Shown here: in pieces, positions 6,738-12,441 of the stretch
Numbering within the stretch: position 1 is the first letter of the stretch
Layout: each line of letters begins with the position of its first letter
From: Methylococcaceae bacterium UBA659
GTDB taxonomy: Bacteria; Pseudomonadota; Gammaproteobacteria; Methylococcales; Methylomonadaceae
Length of the DNA stretch: 12,441 nucleotides
Assembly (NCBI GenBank): GCA_002299495.1
Contig: DBNZ01000229.1
Location: 648 to 13,088 of the forward strand
Direction of reading: 5' to 3'
Notes under the pieces: model-generated
What the model was told of the DNA's origin: nothing
Database searches by the model: none
Seen by the model: only the letters and a program-made list of their open reading frames with translations
Translations under genes and position numbers: made by a program

Positions 6738-8078
6738 TCATGGCAAATACACCGCCCATTTCATGCCGCCCAATTTTTCGCTAGTCCCGCCTTCCAGACG
6801 GCCATTCAGCAAACCGATCAAATCATAAACTACGGTCATGCCAATGCCGTGCCCGTGGATGTTTTCATCGGCACGGACACCGCGTTTCAAGATTTCATTA
6901 AATTTACCCACCGGTATGCCTGGGCCGTCGTCTTCAATGATCAATAGCACGGAAAAATCACGCCGGGCTTTCCTTTGGTTGAGGGCAATGGTGACGGCTA
7001 CGTTTTCCTGGCACCACTTGCAGGCATTGTCGAGAAGATTGCCGACGATTTCGTACAAATCGCCTTGCTCACAATAAACCAGGCATGAACCGGGGATATT
7101 TATTTCAAAAGTGATGCCTTTATCGCGGTAAACTTTATCCAATGAGGCAGCGATCTTATTGATGACGGCCGTCAAATCAGTGGTTTTGATGGCCTTGTAT
7201 TCACCTTTAGCGGCCGCCCGTTGCAATTGGTAATCGACAATTTCGTTGATCCTTGAAATTTGCTCTTGTACGGTCTGTTTGTTTTCACTAAACGACTCGG
7301 CACACCCCCGCAAAATCGCCAATGGCGTTTTTAAGCTATGCGCCAAGTCCGCTAAGTTATTACGGTAGCGTTCCAAATGCGCCCGTTCGATGTTGATGAA
7401 CGCATTGAGGTTGCCTACCAAACTTTGCAATTCGGCCGGATATAAGCCATCTAGGTGGGTTTTCTGTCCCTGCTCTACGGCCTCAAGGTCTGCCACGATC
7501 AAACGTAATGGACTTAGGCTCCAGCGCAGCAACGCAATTTGAATGGACACTAAAACCAGCGCTATCACTAACAGCAAAAACCGCAGCGCCGACTTTAACG
7601 GTTGGACTTGGTTGCTGATAAAGCGGGCATCCTCGGCCACCGTGAACATAAAGACCCGTTCGCCTGATGGAAAATTATGAGTGGTGGCGTAGTGCAACAC
7701 ATAGCGGTTGCTGTCATCCAGTAAAAACACCGATTCGCCAGGCATTAACTCGGGTGGTTGCATGGCCGCTAAACCCAATGCCGAAGGCGATTGCCATAAG
7801 ATTTTGTGCAATCCCTGCCGGATAAATGCGTAAACGCCGGAACCCGGGTTTTCCAACCGAGGATCATGTAAGCGCTTGGGCAGGGTCAATTCAGCGGCAT
7901 CGTTGAATTCCGCCTCGGACAACAGCGAATAGGCCTGGATTTGGAGACGGTCTTGCAGGGCGCTTTCGGCGCTTTCCCAAAAGCCGCGCTCTAGCACGAG
8001 CGCCACCAAGACAAAAAACACACTCAACACCAAGCCTTCCGCCAGCAATAAGCGAAAACTTAGGGATTTGTCACGCAC
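6738..8078 (-). CDS. PhoQ-like membrane sensor histidine kinase
   Basis: Inner-membrane kinase expected to phosphorylate the regulator encoded just upstream. From a GTG start the protein is 446 aa: membrane segment about 8-28, periplasmic sensor about 30-160, second membrane segment about 163-185, HAMP-like linker, then the PhoQ-type H-box L-A-H-S-L-K-T-P-L-A (His247), N-box E-I-V-G-N-L-L-D-N-A-C-K (Asn351), G1 D-D-G-P-G-I (383-388) and G2 G-H-G-I-G-M (409-414). All catalytic boxes are intact. The sensor part lacks the acidic E-D-D-D-D-A-E patch by which enterobacterial PhoQ reads Mg2+, so the ligand is open. Start: the frame extends two codons to a TTG at 8084, but AGAGGGA abuts that codon and sits about 6 nt before the GTG at 8076-8078. 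Last gene of the rluC operon; convergent with the DUF4124 gene, and no terminator is seen in the gap. Confidence 0.9.
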   Translation of the reverse strand: MRDKSLSFRLLLAEGLVLSVFFVLVALVLERGFWESAESALQDRLQIQAYSLLSEAEFNDAAELTLPKRLHDPRLENPGSGVYAFIRQGLHKILWQSPSALGLAAMQPPELMPGESVFLLDDSNRYVLHYATTHNFPSGERVFMFTVAEDARFISNQVQPLKSALRFLLLVIALVLVSIQIALLRWSLSPLRLIVADLEAVEQGQKTHLDGLYPAELQSLVGNLNAFINIERAHLERYRNNLADLAHSLKTPLAILRGCAESFSENKQTVQEQISRINEIVDYQLQRAAAKGEYKAIKTTDLTAVINKIAASLDKVYRDKGITFEINIPGSCLVYCEQGDLYEIVGNLLDNACKWCQENVAVTIALNQRKARRDFSVLLIIEDDGPGIPVGKFNEILKRGVRADENIHGHGIGMTVVYDLIGLLNGRLEGGTSEKLGGMKWAVYLP

Positions 8079-8104
8079 CGTCAATCCCTCTATTAGCAGG
8101 CGAC

Positions 8105-8773
8105 CTAACCCTGGATGCGGTAACCCCGGCCACGCAAGGTTTCTATCGGTTTTCGGGTGCCATCAGGGTCAAGCTTTTTTCGCAGCCGACCAATAAAGAC
8201 TTCAATGACATTGCTGTCACGGTCAAAATCTTCATCGTAGATATGGGAGGTTAAAACAGACTTGGAAATCAACTCGCCCTTCCGCATCATCAGATATTCC
8301 AAGACCTTGTATTCGTAGGCGGTCAACTCGAGTTTTTCACCAGAAACAAAGACTGCTTGAGCCACCGTATCCAATTGGATATTGTCATGCGTCAATACCG
8401 GGTGGGCTTGACCCGCCGAGCGCCGAATCAGGGCGTTAAGCCTGGCCAATAATTCCTCATAGTGGAAAGGCTTTACCAGATAATCATCCGCGCCCGCTTC
8501 CAATCCTTCCACTTTATCCTGCCATCGGCTCCGTGCGGTCAGCACCAAAATGGGTACGCCGATATCCGCCTTGCGTAAGCGGGTAATCAACTCAATGCCT
8601 GAAAAGTCGGGCAAACCTATGTCCACGACGGCGGCGTCCAACGCATATTCTTTGCCCATAAAAAAACCATCGGTGCCATTATGAGCCATATCTACCGCAA
8701 ACCCCTTTCCGACCAAAAAGTCCCGGATTTGGCTGGCAAGTACCTTTTCATCTTCAACCACCAAAACGCGCAT
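8105..8773 (-). CDS. phoP: PhoP-like OmpR-family response regulator
   Basis: DNA-binding regulator, 222 aa. The receiver domain (1-120) has acidic pocket Glu7/Asp8, phospho-acceptor Asp51, Thr79 and Lys101. The winged-helix DNA-binding domain (about 128-222) ends R-G-R-G-Y-R-I. The block P-I-L-V-L-T-A-R-x-x-W-Q-D-K-V-E-x-L-x-A-G-A-D-D-Y and M-R-V-L-V-V-E-D match PhoP more closely than other OmpR-type regulators. ATG at 8771-8773 has AGGA 8-9 nt upstream, between the sppA stop and the start (12-nt gap). The kinase follows after 26 nt. Together they form a complete two-component system embedded at the end of a housekeeping operon. Orthology to enterobacterial PhoP is by similarity; the regulon, and whether it covers Mg2+ or envelope stress, cannot be read here. 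Confidence 0.93.
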   Translation of the reverse strand: MRVLVVEDEKVLASQIRDFLVGKGFAVDMAHNGTDGFFMGKEYALDAAVVDIGLPDFSGIELITRLRKADIGVPILVLTARSRWQDKVEGLEAGADDYLVKPFHYEELLARLNALIRRSAGQAHPVLTHDNIQLDTVAQAVFVSGEKLELTAYEYKVLEYLMMRKGELISKSVLTSHIYDEDFDRDSNVIEVFIGRLRKKLDPDGTRKPIETLRGRGYRIQG

Positions 8774-8785
8774 CGGCTCTTCCTG

Positions 8786-9751
8786 CTAATTTAATTTTGG
8801 CGAGACCAGTAAATTCGCAAACACATGTCCGAAAGATGCACCGAACTTTCCGGCAAGCCGGTCCAACAAGCGTTCTTTACGGGTTAAATCAACCCGTTTT
8901 TTTACCCCGACCACCTCTTCGGCAACAGAATCCTGAGTGCCGAAACCATCCGCTAAGCCCAGTTTGACACCCATCTCGCCGGTCCAGACCAATCCTGAAA
9001 ACAGCTCGGGCGATTCTTTTAGACGGTCTCCCCTACCGGTTTTAACGGCAGTGATAAATTGTTGATGAACTTGGCTAAGCAAGGTCTGCATATGTTGGTT
9101 CTCATCTGCCCTTTGGGGTGAAAAAGGGTCAAGCAAGGCTTTATGTTCACCTGCGGTCATTAACCTGCGCTCTACCCCCAGTTTCTGCATCGCATCGACA
9201 AAACCGAAACCATTCATCAAGACGCCGATGGAACCCAGCAAGCTTGCCTGATTGACAAAAATCTTATCGGTGGCGGAAACAACGTAATAACAACCGGAAG
9301 CACAGGTGTCACCCACTACCGAATAAATAGGCAGATGGCTGTGTTCTTTTTTTATTTTTCTGATTTCATCATAGATATAGCCTGACTGCACAGGGCTTCC
9401 GCCGGGTGAATTAGCGTATAAGATAATACCCTTGGTATTGGGGTCTTTTACGGCTTCCCGCAAGCTGCCAATAATGTCCTCGGCATTGGCTGGCGTGTCC
9501 TCGGCTATCATGCCGACAATGTCTATGACTGCGGTGTGGCCTTCGCCAACGGGAATAAATTCGGTTTCAAATTTAGGGTATAACGCTATCCCCGCCAAGA
9601 TTAATAAATACAAAAACAGCAACGCCTTAAAAAAGATACTCCAACGGCGGCTGCGTTTTTGTTCAGTCAGGGCGGCAAACGCCAATTTTTCAATCACATC
9701 CCGTTCCCAGACGGGTTCGTATACGGAATGTTTTTCGTGTTGGTTTTCCAT
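8786..9751 (-). CDS. sppA: S49 signal peptide peptidase, single-domain SppA
   Basis: Membrane-anchored serine protease that degrades cleaved signal peptides or misfolded membrane fragments. At 321 aa it is the short one-domain form, unlike the two-domain E. coli SppA (618 aa). An N-terminal cytoplasmic stretch precedes one membrane segment (about 39-58), and the protease domain (about 72-290) faces the periplasm. The Ser/Lys dyad is visible: Ser152 in D-T-C-A-S-G-C-Y-Y and Lys204 in G-E-H-K-A-L-L-D-P-F. The oxyanion/substrate region N-S-P-G-G-S (about 114-119) is also intact. Cys150 and Cys154 flank the catalytic Ser. ATG at 9749-9751 comes 6 nt after the HAD stop with no good Shine-Dalgarno of its own, so translation probably depends on the upstream gene. 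The HAD-sppA order behind rluC is also known in Pseudomonas. Confidence 0.93.
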   Translation of the reverse strand: MENQHEKHSVYEPVWERDVIEKLAFAALTEQKRSRRWSIFFKALLFLYLLILAGIALYPKFETEFIPVGEGHTAVIDIVGMIAEDTPANAEDIIGSLREAVKDPNTKGIILYANSPGGSPVQSGYIYDEIRKIKKEHSHLPIYSVVGDTCASGCYYVVSATDKIFVNQASLLGSIGVLMNGFGFVDAMQKLGVERRLMTAGEHKALLDPFSPQRADENQHMQTLLSQVHQQFITAVKTGRGDRLKESPELFSGLVWTGEMGVKLGLADGFGTQDSVAEEVVGVKKRVDLTRKERLLDRLAGKFGASFGHVFANLLVSPKLN

Positions 9752-9757
9752 AAGGGG

Positions 9758-10405
9758 TTACATATACTCCAAAAGCTGGATGGGTTGATCAAGACACAGC
9801 AAGGGGCGGAATTGCTGCAAGGATTCAAGGGGATGGGCGCCACAGGTGAGTGCCACCGACGATATCCGGGCATTCATGGCCATCTGCAAATCATGGACCG
9901 AATCACCCACCATCAACGTGCGCTCCCGACTGGCCTGGGCATGGTCAATGATTTCATTAAGCATCTTAGGGTCCGGTTTAGAAGCCGTTTCATCCGCGCT
10001 TCGGGTGGTGCAAAAGAACTCCCAAGTGCCCGTCCCGGTCAAGGCTTCATCAAGCCCGGCCCGGGTTTTTCCGGTCGCCACAGCCAACTGGTAACCTTCG
10101 GCCTTTAGTTGATGCAACATATCATAGACGCCTGCAAACAAATCGTCCCGGCTTACGCTACGGGAAAAATACTCACGGCTGTAATGCTTGATCAATAATG
10201 ACTGGGTAGGCCCATCTGCTTCCGGATACAGTTTTTTCATGGCTTGGTCGATGCTTAGGCCAATCACATCCTTAGCGGCTTGATGTTCCGGAATCGGCAA
10301 ACCGCACAGCCCGCCGGCTTTTTTTAGGCAACGGGCAATCCAATCTATGGAATCAACCAGGGTGCCGTCCCAATCGAAAATGATTAAATCAAACTGATTC
10401 TTCAT
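9758..10405 (-). CDS. HAD-family phosphatase, Gph-like
   Basis: A 215-aa haloacid-dehalogenase hydrolase of the phosphoglycolate phosphatase/PpaX-like group. Motif I is D-W-D-G-T-L-V-D-S (nucleophile Asp11, acid/base Asp13), motif II Thr111 in A-T-G-K-T, motif III Lys143 in S-K-P-D-P, motif IV G-D-S-V-H-D (Asp168, Asp172). A helical cap of about 70 residues follows motif I (C1 cap). The substrate is not readable; phosphoglycolate, pyrophosphate or another small phosphate ester are all possible. The start at 10403-10405 overlaps the last 17 nt of rluC, and the stop is 6 nt before sppA, so it is tightly co-expressed with both. A HAD protein in this slot beside rluC is a conserved arrangement in several gammaproteobacteria. 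Confidence 0.9.
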   Translation of the reverse strand: MKNQFDLIIFDWDGTLVDSIDWIARCLKKAGGLCGLPIPEHQAAKDVIGLSIDQAMKKLYPEADGPTQSLLIKHYSREYFSRSVSRDDLFAGVYDMLHQLKAEGYQLAVATGKTRAGLDEALTGTGTWEFFCTTRSADETASKPDPKMLNEIIDHAQASRERTLMVGDSVHDLQMAMNARISSVALTCGAHPLESLQQFRPLLCLDQPIQLLEYM

Positions 10406-11348
10406 GCTCTAACAATTCGGTTAAAGAGTTCGGTAAAGGCGCCGTGACCGTAATCGGATCACCACTAAACGGATGCTGAAAAGTCAATCTAGCGGCATGC
10501 AAGAACATCCGATTATAGCCTTTGTTTTTGAAATGGAGGTTACTTTCATCACCGCCATAACGGCCATCGCCAACGATAGGATGCCCTAAACTGGCGGCAT
10601 GGACCCGGATTTGATGAGTGCGGCCGGTTTTAGGCATGGCTTCCACCAGAGTCACCTCCTTAAACCGGCGGATGCGCCGGAACAAAGTTTCCGCCGCCTT
10701 ACCTGACGGGCTGATGACCACCATCCGTTCCCCGCCCTGATTGATATATTTTTGTAAAGGTGCGTCTACGACTTGTTGCTTCCGCAGCCAGCGTCCAGAC
10801 AATAAGGCCAAGTAGGTTTTATCGACCCGATCCAAACGGAATAGCTCATGCAACTGTTTTAAGGCGCTGCGTTTTTTGGCAATGATCAAACAACCGGAGG
10901 TGTCCTTATCCAGGCGATGCACCAATTCTAAAGATTTGGCTTCAGGCCGGATTAACCTTAAACCTTCAATCACCCCTGCATTGATCCCACTGCCGCCATG
11001 AACGGCAAACCCGGCCGGTTTGTTGATGACCATCAAATAATCGTCTTCAAACAAAACGTCTTGCACTAAGGCATTTTTAAGAGCAGATGGCATGAATGTT
11101 GACACAGGCCGCTCGGATACCCTCACTGGCGGTATCCTGACCACATCGCCAATGGCCAGCCGATAACTGACATCCACCCGTCCTTTATTGACCCGGACCT
11201 CGCCTTTTCTGACGATTCGGTAAATAAAACTTTTTGGCACCCCTTTTAACCGGCTAATTAAAAAATTATCCAACCGTTGGTCAATATGGTTTTCTGTTAT
11301 TTTGATGAGTTGTACCGATACAGGCGGGTTGGGTTCGGGTTTGTTCAT
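10389..11348 (-). CDS. rluC: 23S rRNA pseudouridine synthase RluC
   Basis: Isomerises uridines 955, 2504 and 2580 (E. coli numbering) of 23S rRNA to pseudouridine. At 319 aa it matches the usual RluC length. An S4 RNA-binding domain (about 24-85; R-L-D-N-F-L-I-S-R-L-K-G-V-P-K-S and R-K-G-E-V-R-V-N-K) precedes the RluA-type catalytic domain with H-R-L-D-K-D-T-S-G, catalytic Asp147, then the R-T-H-Q-I-R-V-H motif. Start: the frame extends six codons to a TTG at 11364-11366, but that lies only about 3 nt from the transcription start predicted from the promoter at 11376-11403. The ATG at 11346-11348 gives a leader of about 20 nt and aligns with the E. coli N-terminus. No clear Shine-Dalgarno is present. 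First gene of the five-gene run, divergent from rne. Confidence 0.95.
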   Translation of the reverse strand: MNKPEPNPPVSVQLIKITENHIDQRLDNFLISRLKGVPKSFIYRIVRKGEVRVNKGRVDVSYRLAIGDVVRIPPVRVSERPVSTFMPSALKNALVQDVLFEDDYLMVINKPAGFAVHGGSGINAGVIEGLRLIRPEAKSLELVHRLDKDTSGCLIIAKKRSALKQLHELFRLDRVDKTYLALLSGRWLRKQQVVDAPLQKYINQGGERMVVISPSGKAAETLFRRIRRFKEVTLVEAMPKTGRTHQIRVHAASLGHPIVGDGRYGGDESNLHFKNKGYNRMFLHAARLTFQHPFSGDPITVTAPLPNSLTELLEHEESV

Positions 11349-11375
11349 GAGGTGGAAAATTGCCAAACCAGAAGG

Positions 11376-11403
11376 TTTATACTTTAAAATTGATGAATGT
11401 AAA
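11376..11403 (-). promoter_or_regulatory. Sigma70-type promoter for the rluC operon
   Basis: On the minus strand TTTACA (11398-11403, 5/6 to consensus) is followed after 16 nt by TATAAA (11376-11381, 5/6). The expected transcription start is near 11369, about 20 nt before the rluC ATG. The site overlaps the plus-strand rne promoter. Confidence 0.65.
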
Positions 11404-11418
11404 TAAGGTTGATATATT
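11390..11418 (+). promoter_or_regulatory. Sigma70-type promoter for rne
   Basis: TTGATG (11390-11395), 17-nt spacer, TATATT (11413-11418): 4/6 and 5/6 matches at optimal spacing. The start of transcription would be near 11425. I found no better pair closer to rne. The long leader this implies fits rne, whose mRNA has a long regulatory 5' UTR in E. coli. Confidence 0.55.
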
Positions 11419-11692
11419 AGACAGGTTTTTTTTAAGAAAAAACATACAGGGCCAAGCTTTTTTGATCAAATAATCCCCTACTGGTCTTCTAACGGCAATA
11501 GTTGTGCGGATGGTATCGGCTGTTGGCCGCAAAATTACGCTAAAAGGCCAAATGAAACCGGGGAAAACAAACCTAATGAAGCCGCTTATTACTCCAAAAA
11601 AACCAACCCCGTGAACACGTTGTCCCATTCTAGGCCGCCTATTCTAACTTAACTGCGCCAGAAGCGGGCAAACACAAGATTATCCAGCGACC

Positions 11693-11713
11693 GCCTAATT
11701 TTTAAACTTAGGC
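11693..11713 (+). other. Hairpin in the rne leader
   Basis: GCCTAA (11693-11698) pairs with TTAGGC (11708-11713), and the inner bases can extend the stem past one mismatch. AT-rich loop. A candidate RNase E recognition element. Confidence 0.45.
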
Positions 11714-11830
11714 TACGCAACATTAAGTCTATCACTCGGACTCCTAACATTTTTAACCCCCTGCTTACACCAGGCAACCAGAAAGACTGATTTAACAATG
11801 ACTTGGTAAAACTCATCCGCAACTGTCCTT

Positions 11831-11847
11831 GCTTGTTTTAAACAGGC
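11831..11847 (+). other. Strong hairpin in the rne leader
   Basis: GCTTGTT and AACAGGC form a 7-bp stem (one G-U) closed by TTA. A second small palindrome, CGACCGGGTCG (11847-11857), follows at once, so two stem-loops stand back to back about 125-150 nt before the rne start. There is no T-run after them, so they are not a terminator. Confidence 0.5.
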
Positions 11848-11980
11848 GACCGGGTCGGTTGACGTTGAAATGAAAGGCAAACTCGATCTCAAAAAGATTC
11901 GGATGCATTTTGGCTTAAGGAATCACGAAACAGTCCAATTATGAATCTGGCAATGGAGCGGGACACAACAAGGATACATA

Positions 11981-12441
11981 ATGAAAAGAATGCTTATCAA
12001 CGCCTCGCAGGTGGAAGAACTGCGGGTCGCTTTGGTGGATGGCCAAAAACTTTATGATTTTGACATCGAACTCCCTTCAAAAGAACAAAAGAAATCAAAT
12101 ATCTACAAAGGCATTATCACCCGGGTAGAACCTAGCTTGGAAGCGGCCTTCGTCCACTACGGCGCCGAAAAACATGGCTTCCTGCCATTTAAGGAAATAT
12201 CCCCGCTTTACCGCCAAGCCAAGGAAACCGGCGAAAACGACAACCGTCGCCAAAGCATCAAAGACTCGATTAAAGAAGGGCAGGAAATTGTCGTGCAAAT
12301 TGAGAAGGAAGAGCGCGGCAACAAAGGCGCCGCCTTGACCACCTATATCAGCTTGGCCGGCACTTACTTGGTGCTGATGCCCAACAACCCAAAAGCGGGC
12401 GGCATTTCCAGGCGCATCGAGGGGGAAACCCGTAATGAGCT
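11981..12441 (+). CDS. rne: Ribonuclease E, N-terminal part (runs off the window)
   Basis: Essential endoribonuclease for mRNA decay and rRNA/tRNA processing, scaffold of the degradosome. Only the first 153 codons are present. M-K-R-M-L-I-N-A at the start is the family N-terminus. Residues about 35-125 are the S1 RNA-binding domain (I-Y-K-G-I-I-T-R-V-E-P-S-L-E-A-A-F-V-x-Y-G) and include K-E-E-R-G-N-K-G-A-A-L-T-T. The window ends just after G-G-I-S-R-R-I-E-G-E, where the 5'-sensor/RNase H-like region begins. The DNase I-like catalytic subdomain and degradosome arm are outside. The nearly ungapped match to E. coli RNase E here makes RNase E far likelier than RNase G. ATG at 11981 has AGGA 6 nt upstream. 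Confidence 0.97.
   Translation, partial: MKRMLINASQVEELRVALVDGQKLYDFDIELPSKEQKKSNIYKGIITRVEPSLEAAFVHYGAEKHGFLPFKEISPLYRQAKETGENDNRRQSIKDSIKEGQEIVVQIEKEERGNKGAALTTYISLAGTYLVLMPNNPKAGGISRRIEGETRNE

Larger units (their letters stand above)
11425..11980 (+). promoter_or_regulatory. rne: Long 5' leader of rne, likely autoregulatory
   Basis: About 556 nt without a convincing gene separates the predicted rne start site from the rne ATG. In E. coli RNase E represses its own mRNA by cleaving and binding hairpins in a 361-nt leader (Rfam rne5). Visible structure here: an A/T hairpin at the very 5' end (11425-11443), TGCGG/CCGCA (11505-11509 with 11527-11531), and the hairpins at 11693-11713 and 11831-11847 listed separately. 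The segments between are A/U-rich, the kind of single-stranded sequence RNase E prefers. I cannot align it to rne5 by eye, so homology is inferred from position. An antisense frame at 11377-11628 crosses both promoters and is not credited. Confidence 0.5.

Noticed and set aside
9659..10108. Plus-strand frame opposite sppA and the HAD phosphatase
   Set aside because: Both minus-strand genes have intact catalytic motifs and operon spacing; this frame has none.
11377..11628. 83-codon antisense frame upstream of rluC
   Set aside because: It runs across both predicted promoters and the rne leader, has no credible domain, and its composition looks like chance translation of A/T-rich DNA.
11859..11890. 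Closer rne promoter starting TTGACG
   Set aside because: The -35 is good, but at 16-18 nt there is only CTCGAT-like sequence, a poor -10.
12095..12298. 67-codon minus-strand frame inside rne
   Set aside because: Antisense shadow of the highly conserved RNase E S1 region.
1..12441. CRISPR array, tRNA, rRNA, phage or toxin-antitoxin module
   Set aside because: No regularly spaced repeats, no tRNA-like cloverleaf or rRNA sequence, and every substantial frame is explained by core genes.

Overview
The window looks like chromosomal DNA of a gammaproteobacterium. The evidence is gene content: close relatives of enterobacterial Tag, Bfr, Bfd, RapA, RluC and RNase E, and the rne/rluC divergent pair followed by a HAD phosphatase and an S49 peptidase, an order also known in Pseudomonas. 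Moderate GC and DUF4124-type proteins would suit Methylococcales, but that assignment is a guess. No phage, plasmid, CRISPR or defence module is visible; apart from an insertion-sequence remnant at the left edge this is ordinary core genome.

Left part (1-1821): the 3' end of a broken IS481-family transposase, then three minus-strand genes. Transcription runs bfd -> bfr (4-nt overlap) into a perfect 13-bp-stem terminator, with tag (3-methyladenine DNA glycosylase I) beyond it. Bfd and Bfr form an iron-release/iron-storage pair, and a Fur-box-like palindrome lies upstream of bfd.

Middle (1822-6659): rapA on the minus strand (RNA polymerase recycling ATPase, with a shortened inter-lobe linker), a 411-nt intergenic region, then on the plus strand two translationally coupled genes for exported proteins of unknown function, the second with a DUF4124 N-terminus.

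Right part (6738-12441): a compact minus-strand run reading rluC -> HAD phosphatase -> sppA -> phoP-like regulator -> phoQ-like kinase, with gaps of 26 nt or less and one overlap, very likely one operon. It diverges from rne, whose 5' part runs off the right edge. Two good sigma70-type promoters, one per direction, overlap at 11376-11418. The rne one implies a leader of about 556 nt, consistent with the known autoregulation of rne through its 5' UTR.

Several starts were moved from the longest frame: tag to 897, bfd to 1677, the kinase to a GTG at 8078, rluC to 11348. I did not find a convincing undescribed system. The most open items are the unknown exported pair, the sensor domain of the kinase, and the rne/rluC control region.
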